Shown here piece after piece: positions 1-6,004 of a DNA stretch of 15,332 nucleotides. Position 1 is the first letter of the stretch; each line of letters begins with the position of its first letter. The stretch comes from an uncultured Acetatifactor sp. (GTDB lineage: Bacteria; Bacillota; Clostridia; Lachnospirales; Lachnospiraceae): the NCBI GenBank assembly GCA_910585015.1, contig CAJUCT010000016.1, forward strand, positions 50,353-65,684. The letters are read 5' to 3'. The notes beneath the pieces are model-generated. The model made no database searches. It was not told the origin of the DNA and saw only the letters and a program-made list of their open reading frames with translations. Both the position numbers and the translations under genes were made by a program.

Positions 1-207
1 CGCTTTGGCGTCCCTATGTTGATCAGTGTGCTGTCCGGGGATATGCTGTTTGAAAGTCCCTGGATCTTAAGTTCCGCATATCCCCTACCAGCACACAGCA
101 TCGGTGATCAACATATGGCCGCTTTGGCGTCCCTATGTTGATCAGTGTGCTGTCCGGGGATATGCTGTTTGAAAAGTCACTGGATCTTAAGTTCCGCATA
201 TCCCCTA
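1..207. repeat. Direct repeat, 119-bp period, with long dyad symmetry
   Basis: Positions 1-87 recur almost exactly at 120-207, with one extra A and one C/A change near the middle. Each copy contains an inverted pair: GGGGATATGC at 37-46 against GCATATCCCC at 76-85. In the first copy outer arms also pair: TATGTTGATCA (15-25) with TGATCAACATA (105-115), and GTGTGCTG (26-33) with CAGCACAC (89-96). The whole unit could therefore fold into a long cruciform or hairpin. The second copy ends at the TAG stop of the IolC-like gene (205-207) and lacks the outer right arm. There is no U-run, so it is not an ordinary intrinsic terminator. The first copy starts at the window edge, so the array may continue to the left. 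The function is unknown. Confidence 0.85.
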
Positions 208-1221
208 TTGCAGCACTACCATCTCTCCATATTTTTCTTTTTCTTCCTTAATAAATAGGTTTACCTCTTCCAGTGTGGGCATGGCTGCGGAACAGCTGTG
301 GGCGGAGATCAGCATGGAGGCCGAGGCGGATCCGTACTCCAGGGCCTCAGGCACACTGCAGCCGTCTATCAGCGCCCGGATAAACGAGGACGCATACCCG
401 TCCCCTCCCCCAAATCCCTTCAGGGCATTGGTGGGAAAAGGCTTTACCGCATAGTGATTTCCGTCGCAGGTGTAGGCTGTGGAACCCTCCTTGCCGTGCT
501 TAATAACCACAATCCGGCAGCCGTAAGCCTGCCAACGTTTCGCGCTCTCGCTGTCATTGGCGCATACCCCCTGTATGCGCTCCGTCAGATCAAACTCCTC
601 CCTGGATCCCAGGATCAGGTCGCTCTGGCTTGCCACCAATGAATAGTATATGGAGATCTCATCCATGTTTTTCCATGTGTAGGCCCGGTAGTCTATGTCA
701 AATATGACCACAACACCGTTCTTTTTGGCCAGCATCATCGCCTTCAGCGCCGCCTCCCTGGAAGGACTGGCGGCAAGGGCCGTCCCGGAAATCAGAATCG
801 CCTTGGCTTTTTTAATATACTCTTCGTCCACATCCTCCGGATCCAGCATCAGATCCGCCACGCCGTCCCGGTACATCAGTATCCGGCTCTCCGAGGGACT
901 TAAGATTTCGGTAAAAGTCAAGCCCAGATTCTCGCCGTTTCGGCACCTTGTGATATGGCTGGTGTCAATACCCTCCTTCTGAAAATAATGGGTCACATAA
1001 TCTCCAAACTGATCGTCGGAGACCTTGGCGATGAACCCCACCTTCTTTCCCAGGCGCGCCATACCCACTGCAATATTGGCAGGCGATCCCCCCAAATATT
1101 TGTTAAAATTGCTGCTCTCCTCCAGAGGCCGGTTCAGATCCACCGGGTTGAAGTCAATGGCAACCCTGCCCAGCAAGATCAAGTCATACTCTCTGCCTGC
1201 ATCAAATGAAATGTATTGCAT
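205..1221 (-). CDS. iolC: IolC-like 5-dehydro-2-deoxygluconokinase (PfkB family)
   Basis: This is a 338-residue PfkB/ribokinase-family sugar kinase. It matches the IolC pattern closely from memory: a GRVAIDFNPVDLNRPLEES region near residues 18-36, GGSPANIAVG at 44-53, LTFTEILSPSESRILMYRDG around 101-120, SGTALAASPSREAALKA around 145-161, and DYRAYTW near 177-183. IolC phosphorylates 5-dehydro-2-deoxy-D-gluconate in myo-inositol breakdown. The anion-hole/catalytic motif, usually GAGDS, reads GGGDG at 271-275; the catalytic Asp274 is kept. I chose the ATG at 1221 because GAAGGGAG lies just upstream and homology begins there; an in-frame ATG at 1269 would overlap the upstream gene. The upstream gene stops only 2 bp before this start, so the two are probably translationally coupled. 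No other iol gene is visible. Beside a GH105 enzyme it might act on another deoxy-keto-sugar acid, such as KDG; that is inference. Confidence 0.85.
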   Translation of the reverse strand: MQYISFDAGREYDLILLGRVAIDFNPVDLNRPLEESSNFNKYLGGSPANIAVGMARLGKKVGFIAKVSDDQFGDYVTHYFQKEGIDTSHITRCRNGENLGLTFTEILSPSESRILMYRDGVADLMLDPEDVDEEYIKKAKAILISGTALAASPSREAALKAMMLAKKNGVVVIFDIDYRAYTWKNMDEISIYYSLVASQSDLILGSREEFDLTERIQGVCANDSESAKRWQAYGCRIVVIKHGKEGSTAYTCDGNHYAVKPFPTNALKGFGGGDGYASSFIRALIDGCSVPEALEYGSASASMLISAHSCSAAMPTLEEVNLFIKEEKEKYGEMVVLQ

Positions 1222-1223
1222 GA

Positions 1224-1952
1224 TTATCTCCCTTCTATATTTAGTTCCGCAGATATTCTCCTGCTCCATTCACTCAGACGCCGCACAATCAGAGCATCCA
1301 ATTCCTCATAGGGCATAAGAACTTCCTCCGTGCTGCGCCCATCCGGGCTTTTGTCCGTAAATTCCCAGGTGGGCGTAAACGCATAACTCCTACGGATATA
1401 TTCCTCTATCTTCCAATCCAGCGCCTGGTCGGTAAACAGCCTGCCCTCAAACATGGAACTGATGAGAAACCCCGCCTCTCCCGCATTCCTGTTACACGCC
1501 GCATCCCTGTCGATCACCAGTCGGAAATACTCCGGCGCTGGCAGAAACGCATGTTTTCCCGGCTGCACGTACAACACCGGATGCTCCTCCTCAAACGCCG
1601 TCACACCCTCTATCAGACTGTTTAAAAACTTGCCGTGAAAACTGCTCTCCACTCCTGCGACCTTCCCCTCCCCGTCCAGATACACAAAGGCATGTTCCAG
1701 ATCATAGAGATGCTGAATATCAAAGTCGTAATAGAAGGCATATTCAATGACCATCCCCCCAAAAACCGGCTCTATAACACGCCTGCAGGAAGGACTATGT
1801 CTCCTGTCCGCATAAATAGTATAGCCGATTCCTGCCAATCCAAAGGGCTCCGCCCGGTCATAACGCAAATGCGGCACATAGGCTTTAGCCAGATCAGCAG
1901 CATATGTCTGCCCACATTCTCGTTCCACTCCGCTTTTTCTTCCCTGTTCCAT
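1224..1952 (-). CDS. Conserved hypothetical protein, possibly Vps62-like
   Basis: This 242-residue soluble protein has no signal peptide or membrane segment. I do not recognise it firmly. The most distinctive stretch is VIEYAFYYDFDIQHLYDLEHAF (residues about 69-90), followed by VYLD, a SSFHGKF segment and a VQPGKHAFLPAPEYF segment. The order of an aromatic-rich strand, D-L-E-H, V-Y-V/L-D, S-x-H-G and G-K-H-A is reminiscent of Vps62-like domain proteins, and the conserved His, Asp and Glu residues could form a metal or sugar site. That link is from memory and weak. The ATG at 1952 is preceded by AGGGGAG at 7-nt spacing. The gene sits third in a minus-strand operon, 117 bp after the (alpha/alpha)6 protein and 2 bp before the IolC-like kinase, so a role in the same sugar pathway is likely but unproven. 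Confidence 0.8.
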   Translation of the reverse strand: MEQGRKSGVERECGQTYAADLAKAYVPHLRYDRAEPFGLAGIGYTIYADRRHSPSCRRVIEPVFGGMVIEYAFYYDFDIQHLYDLEHAFVYLDGEGKVAGVESSFHGKFLNSLIEGVTAFEEEHPVLYVQPGKHAFLPAPEYFRLVIDRDAACNRNAGEAGFLISSMFEGRLFTDQALDWKIEEYIRRSYAFTPTWEFTDKSPDGRSTEEVLMPYEELDALIVRRLSEWSRRISAELNIEGR

Positions 1953-2069
1953 TCCACATCTCCCCTGTACCTTATTCCTGCCCTCCCGCTGCTATGCTGC
2001 TTAATCCGGCAAGAACGGCTCCATACAGGAAGGATTCCCCCACTGGAGCATCCCCGCCAGCGTCAACTC

Positions 2070-3740
2070 CTAGCGGTAACAACTCACCTTATCGCGTATC
2101 TGTATCTCACGGTCAAAAGAAGTATACGCCGTGAGATAGAGCGTGGCCGCGCCAGCCGTCTTCGCCTCGCTGTCCTCCTTGCCCTCGGTAAAGTGATGCT
2201 CCCCAAAGCATGGACCCACGATCAGGGTGTCCTTCCCGTTTCCTATCTCCGTATAGCCCTTCTTAACCACCACCACCTCGCTGCCGGTAAGAGGCATATC
2301 CACATAATCATTGCTCAGATAATTTACGCCTGAGAAAGCAAGCTCAATTCTCCAGGGAGCTCCCTCTACGCCGGAGGTCTTCACCCGTACATCTACTCCG
2401 TTTTTCACCTCTTTCACCCACACATCGATCTGCATATCCGGGCCCAGCTTCTTATCCCGGGAGGCATTGTCCATCTTCCACCAGTCGCTGGTAGGCGGCT
2501 TTTGTGCAAATGGCAGATAATACCAGCCCCGCATGGTCTGACTCAGGTGATATTCCTTATCAGACAGCCGCTCCATCTTTTCGCTTTTAAAGGCCCTATG
2601 TTCGCAAAAACTTCCGGCCACTTTCATCTCCAGCTTCATCGTCCCATTATGAATATAGAAGAAATTAGATTTTCCGTTCATCACCGTATAAGTAAATCGT
2701 CCCTGCTGCCCTCTGGCAATGCCTGACTCCTGATAAAAACTGCCGAAATCCGGACGGTGATATCTGCCCTGGAACTCCAGTTTCCGGTAGGCCGGCTCTA
2801 GCATAAACCAAATCAAAAAGTCCGGTGAGGTGATGTGCCGCCTGTCAACGATGTCAAAGATAGAGTTACACATCTGCAGAAATTCCGGGATGTCATACTT
2901 CACCCCCATCTTCAGATACTCCATGTAATAATCCTTGGGATAGATCAGACGATCCTTGTCAAAACGGGTGGAATTTGCCGTAAAAACACTGTCATCCGGT
3001 TCCCAATAGGTCAGCATCATCCGCAGATTGCGGATGGCGCTGCGCTCATAGGAGGGATCCCCTGTGGCCTCGGAGAGCATGATCATGGCATCGTTGTTGA
3101 CCCTGTTATAATTTCCTGCGGACTTCTCCGCAAATTCCCCGTCCTCATTGCAGTCTATTCCCTCATTCAAATAGGAAAACGCCGCCTGCTCCATCTCCTC
3201 ACATTCAAACAGCCTGCTGCAGGCCATCAGCACGGAGGCGATGGCCCAACGGTGGTTGGGGGTATGGAAACCGCCCTCCAAAAGACCATATGCCCCCTGC
3301 CGGACAATATGCGCTACCTTCTCCAGAATGATCTGTTCCTGCGCCGTCAGACTCTCTTCCCCTCCTCTATCATTCCTGCCCTTTAAGTACTGGTAGACAG
3401 GCAAAAACTTCTTGATGCAGAATGCCGTATCGGGAGCGGAGAAAAAATTACAGGTTATATAGTCAAACAACCCGTTTTCATGTTGGACCCCCGTGACATA
3501 ATCCAGTCCCTTAAAAATGCTGTCCAGCACTCTCCCGTCGTGATAAAAGCAAGTATCCTCATTACAGTAAGCAGCCACCATACTGGCAATCCGGTATATG
3601 GCAAATTTTGCCTGCACAATTCCCGCAGGGTCCGCAAATCCTCCATACCGGGGACTTCCCTCCTCCAGTACCTGTATCTGCAGTGACTTCACCACTCTGT
3701 CCTGGGTGTCCTGAATCATTTTCTGATAATGTCTTTCCAT
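2070..3740 (-). CDS. (alpha/alpha)6-toroid carbohydrate-active protein, family uncertain
   Basis: This 556-residue protein has a helix-rich N-terminal part (about 1-340) that looks like an (alpha/alpha)6 toroid, and a strand-rich C-terminal part (about 350-556). That layout is typical of polysaccharide lyases, heparinase II/III-like proteins and some uronidases. Candidate active-site segments are GGFHTPNHRW at 156-165 and DGEFAEKSAGNYN at 200-212, both rich in His, Asn, Glu and Tyr. No signal peptide is visible, so it should act in the cytoplasm on imported oligosaccharides. I place the start at the ATG at 3740: it has GGAAGAGG at 3749-3756, and the 23 residues in front of it in the same frame are encoded by a palindromic repeat and have no homology-like content. 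A start at 3809 would overlap the upstream gene. Its place after a GH105 gene suggests acidic glycans, but the exact reaction cannot be assigned. Confidence 0.8.
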   Translation of the reverse strand: MERHYQKMIQDTQDRVVKSLQIQVLEEGSPRYGGFADPAGIVQAKFAIYRIASMVAAYCNEDTCFYHDGRVLDSIFKGLDYVTGVQHENGLFDYITCNFFSAPDTAFCIKKFLPVYQYLKGRNDRGGEESLTAQEQIILEKVAHIVRQGAYGLLEGGFHTPNHRWAIASVLMACSRLFECEEMEQAAFSYLNEGIDCNEDGEFAEKSAGNYNRVNNDAMIMLSEATGDPSYERSAIRNLRMMLTYWEPDDSVFTANSTRFDKDRLIYPKDYYMEYLKMGVKYDIPEFLQMCNSIFDIVDRRHITSPDFLIWFMLEPAYRKLEFQGRYHRPDFGSFYQESGIARGQQGRFTYTVMNGKSNFFYIHNGTMKLEMKVAGSFCEHRAFKSEKMERLSDKEYHLSQTMRGWYYLPFAQKPPTSDWWKMDNASRDKKLGPDMQIDVWVKEVKNGVDVRVKTSGVEGAPWRIELAFSGVNYLSNDYVDMPLTGSEVVVVKKGYTEIGNGKDTLIVGPCFGEHHFTEGKEDSEAKTAGAATLYLTAYTSFDREIQIRDKVSCYR

Positions 3741-3792
3741 CGCCGCTACCTCTTCCCCGCATTTCGCAAGCCCAGCTTGCGATACCGCGTTA
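3741..3792 (-). repeat. Hairpin-SD repeat copy before the (alpha/alpha)6 gene
   Basis: Read on the minus strand this gap begins AACGCGGTATCGC and ends GGAAGAGG plus a short spacer before ATG. The stem is TCGCAAGC (3764-3771) against GCTTGCGA (3775-3782) with a 3-nt loop. The order (AACGC-GTAT, dyad, ATGC, GGAAGAGG, start codon) matches the copies at 10480-10600, 11689-11729 and 13783-14138. The repeat fills nearly all of the 56 bp between the GH105-fusion stop and the next start and supplies its Shine-Dalgarno sequence. The hairpin directly upstream of that sequence could modulate translation or RNA processing. Confidence 0.8.
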
Positions 3793-3796
3793 TCTC

Positions 3797-5419
3797 CTAA
3801 AGCATCCATCTGTATTCCATCAAAAACAATATCGCAAGCGCCTGGCCGTAAGGCATGGGCCGCAGTTCAATCTCTTTGTAAAAATCCTTGGTAGTGCGTC
3901 CCATGGGAGTTCCATAGGACACCTGATTCACCACCCCATCCTCGGATATGTAGTCCAGAATCGGAACCGCCGCTTTGGCCGCCACCTCCAGATAGGACTT
4001 ATCCACCAGACCGTCCTTCACCGCCTTCAGAATGCCGTAGGCAAATCCACAGGTAGCGCTGGCCTCCACATAAGAGTCCGCATCGTCCACCAGCGTGTGC
4101 CACATACCATTTTCCGCCTGACACTCCTTCAGACTTTGAATCTGGGCCTGCAGCGTATTCTGCAGCAGTCTCTTCACCGGCCCGCCGCACTGGCTGATGG
4201 AGAAAAACTCCGGTATCGCCATGGTGATCCAGCAGTTTCCTCTGCCCCAAAAGGCCCCGGCAAAATTATTCTTTTCCAGAAAGCTCCAGCCGTGATACCA
4301 CAGACCGCTGACCTTGTCACAGAGGTATTTGTCATGCAGCAGAAACTGGTACTGTGCCTCCTCCTTCATGGCGTCATCTTGCAGGATCCGCCCCATATTC
4401 GCCAGAAACAGCACCGTCATATAGAGAGTGTCATCCCACAGTTCCTGTTCGTTGACGCTGTCGGAGGTCTTGTGCTGAAACCCTCCCTCCTTGGTCCGGG
4501 GGAAAGAATCCATAATTTCCCTGGCCGCCGCCACGCAGGGCTCCAGGTACTTTTCCTCCCCGGTGTACTCCGCCAGAAAGGACATGGTCAGATAGGGGGC
4601 CGCAGTATTGATATTCAGCGCCGGAAAGCCTATCCCAATCTGCCTGTCATAGTACTTTTTCAGCGTGTCCAGATAACATTCTTTCTTTTCATAGCAAAAC
4701 AGCTTCCACAGCCCAAACAAGCCTACGCCCTGGGTCCACTCCCAGAACCGGTACTTGGCGATATCATCTCCGGCCAGATTATGGTCCGCCATGTTTTTCA
4801 GGAAAATATCATCCTCCTCGTACAAAATGTTGGAAAAGGCTTCCACCATCCGATCAATCTTGTCGTTAATCCGCTCTATCAGCTCTTTCTTTTTTCCACA
4901 CTTTTCCTCCAGCTCTCCTATAAGCGTCTTAAGCTCCTGTGGGGTCTTTACCGTGTAATCCGGCTGCCAGTCAGGCTGCTCTACGCTGTGGAAATATCTG
5001 GGTGACCAGTCCAGCCATACGGAGGTAATCCCGTACCGGTTGGCCCCCGCCACATCCTTTTTCAGGTTGTTGCCGATCATGACGATAAAAGGCTTGTCGC
5101 TGTCTGTCAGTTTCATCTTCTCCATGGCGGTGTCAAACATGGATCTCGCCGGTTTCTGCTCTCCCACCACCTCGGAAACGATCCATTCTTCAAAACAATA
5201 ACTCAGACCGTTCCTGCGGTACACATTCTGGAAGGATTCCCACTCTCCGTCCGCCACAAGGGCAATACGGTAGCCCTCCTCCCGAAGCTGTCTGAGAACC
5301 TCTCCCGCCCCTGGAATAAATTCCGCCTCGGTGACAATGCCCCTCTCGTCAAAAACCTGGGTGCTCTCGTCAATAATGGTATCTCCGCTGTCCGTGAATA
5401 TTATCAGATTTTTGTTCAT
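3797..5419 (-). CDS. HAD phosphatase fused to GH105 unsaturated glucuronyl/rhamnogalacturonyl hydrolase
   Basis: This is a 540-residue two-domain protein. Residues 1 to about 170 are HAD-like: motif I is IIFTDSGDTIIDE with the presumed nucleophile Asp10, Lys89 lies in VGEQKP, and motif IV is IGNNLKKDVAGA around 115-126. Motif I has Gly where many HAD phosphatases have a second Asp, as in other GNT-type members. Residues about 175-540 resemble the GH105/GH88 toroid: ELWDDTLYM (326-334) carries the probable catalytic Asp, GLWYHGW is at 372-378, WGRGNCW at 391-397, YVEASATCGFAYGILKAV at 450-467, and a PMPYGQA tail near 521-527. GH105 enzymes remove unsaturated uronic acid from the end of lyase-made oligosaccharides. 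The ATG at 5419 puts motif I at the N terminus; GGAGG is 12 nt upstream. An in-frame ATG at 5488 adds 23 residues unlike any HAD. This gene leads the minus-strand operon. The fusion is unusual. Confidence 0.87.
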   Translation of the reverse strand: MNKNLIIFTDSGDTIIDESTQVFDERGIVTEAEFIPGAGEVLRQLREEGYRIALVADGEWESFQNVYRRNGLSYCFEEWIVSEVVGEQKPARSMFDTAMEKMKLTDSDKPFIVMIGNNLKKDVAGANRYGITSVWLDWSPRYFHSVEQPDWQPDYTVKTPQELKTLIGELEEKCGKKKELIERINDKIDRMVEAFSNILYEEDDIFLKNMADHNLAGDDIAKYRFWEWTQGVGLFGLWKLFCYEKKECYLDTLKKYYDRQIGIGFPALNINTAAPYLTMSFLAEYTGEEKYLEPCVAAAREIMDSFPRTKEGGFQHKTSDSVNEQELWDDTLYMTVLFLANMGRILQDDAMKEEAQYQFLLHDKYLCDKVSGLWYHGWSFLEKNNFAGAFWGRGNCWITMAIPEFFSISQCGGPVKRLLQNTLQAQIQSLKECQAENGMWHTLVDDADSYVEASATCGFAYGILKAVKDGLVDKSYLEVAAKAAVPILDYISEDGVVNQVSYGTPMGRTTKDFYKEIELRPMPYGQALAILFLMEYRWML

Positions 5420-5587
5420 AATCCACCCTAACCTCCATGCTTGCTTATAAGTAAAGATTACCAAACGTCTGCATACTTTACCACGCATCTTTTGTCTTTT
5501 TTATCTCTTCACATTGCATATTTTGCTTTTGCGGGCAACATTTTTTTCGTTCTTTGCATAATATTCATAAAATAGTCGGTTTTGTTT

Positions 5588-5602
5588 TGTGCATAATGCA
5601 CA
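5588..5602. promoter_or_regulatory. 15-bp palindrome, candidate operator
   Basis: TGTGCAT and ATGCACA flank a single central A as a perfect dyad, 169 bp upstream of the GH105-fusion start. A perfect 7-bp inverted repeat in AT-rich intergenic DNA fits a dimeric regulator site. The regulator is unknown and no regulator gene lies in the window. Confidence 0.4.
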
Positions 5603-5813
5603 TATTCTTGCCGTGTGCGGCGCAAATTTTACATGGCAAAAAAGCCGAAAACGAAACTGACCGGTTAAAAGCAGCGAAAAACGCATCCTAAAAGAGACTT
5701 TATTTTGTGCTTCCACGCCCTTCCCATTTGAGCAATTTCCCAGTATTTATCAAGGTTTTACAAGGGTCGAGACGGGCCTTACCGTCAATTGTTCCAACAA
5801 ACATGTCCAGGGG

Positions 5814-5842
5814 TTGACTTTTTTAGTCACAATTGCTATACT
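5814..5842 (+). promoter_or_regulatory. Sigma-A promoter of the ABC importer operon
   Basis: TTGACT (5814-5819) and TATACT (5837-5842) are separated by exactly 17 bp and each differs from consensus by one base. Transcription should begin near 5849, giving a 5' leader of about 155 nt before the binding-protein gene. Confidence 0.85.
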
Positions 5843-5949
5843 ACATTCACACGAAACGCATTAGTATTTTAGCTTTACCGAAAAAACGTGACTGCCAATG
5901 ATACTTTCACGCTATCCATAAGCAAAAATGTTCATGCGGTTTCACCCAA

Positions 5950-5980
5950 ATGAAAACGCTCAGAAAATCAACGTTTTCTA
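5950..5980 (+). promoter_or_regulatory. Inverted repeat with cre-like left half in the leader
   Basis: GAAAACG (5952-5958) and CGTTTTC (5972-5978) form a 7-bp dyad with a 13-nt spacer, just ahead of the AGGAGG. The left side reads ATGAAAACGCT, which matches the left part of the CcpA cre consensus, but the right part does not. It could be an operator for a LacI-family or CcpA-type repressor, or an RNA hairpin. The assignment is tentative. Confidence 0.35.
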
Positions 5981-6004
5981 AAATTTTTTAAGGAGGATAA
6001 CTTT

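Larger units (their letters stand above)
5420..6004. other. Divergent intergenic regulatory region, 585 bp
   Basis: This AT-rich gap separates two divergent operons and holds no convincing gene. A 71-codon minus-strand open frame (5501-5716) has no good ribosome binding site and unconvincing composition. The right part contains the plus-strand promoter (5814-5842), a leader of about 155 nt and AGGAGG at 5991-5996. The left part contains a perfect 15-bp palindrome at 5588-5602. I do not see a consensus sigma-A promoter for the minus-strand operon, so that operon may depend on an activator. Confidence 0.7.

Noticed and set aside
1..166. Plus-strand open frame through the left-edge repeat
   Set aside because: The translation is open across the first unit but is interrupted by a stop in the second, and the dyad symmetry explains the conservation better.
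1953..2069. Short minus-strand frame running past the (alpha/alpha)6 stop, ending in an Ala/Gly-rich tail
   Set aside because: It looks mildly protein-like and could be a remnant, but there is no start, ribosome binding site or recognisable family. I treat it as intergenic.
3608..5005. 465-codon plus-strand open frame opposite the GH105 fusion
   Set aside because: It lies antisense to a well-supported two-domain enzyme, and its His-, Leu- and Pro-rich composition is typical of a shadow frame.
5501..5716. 71-codon minus-strand open frame in the divergent intergenic region
   Set aside because: It has no convincing ribosome binding site and is rich in Phe, Arg and Cys in an AT-rich regulatory region. 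It overlaps the palindrome and looks like chance.
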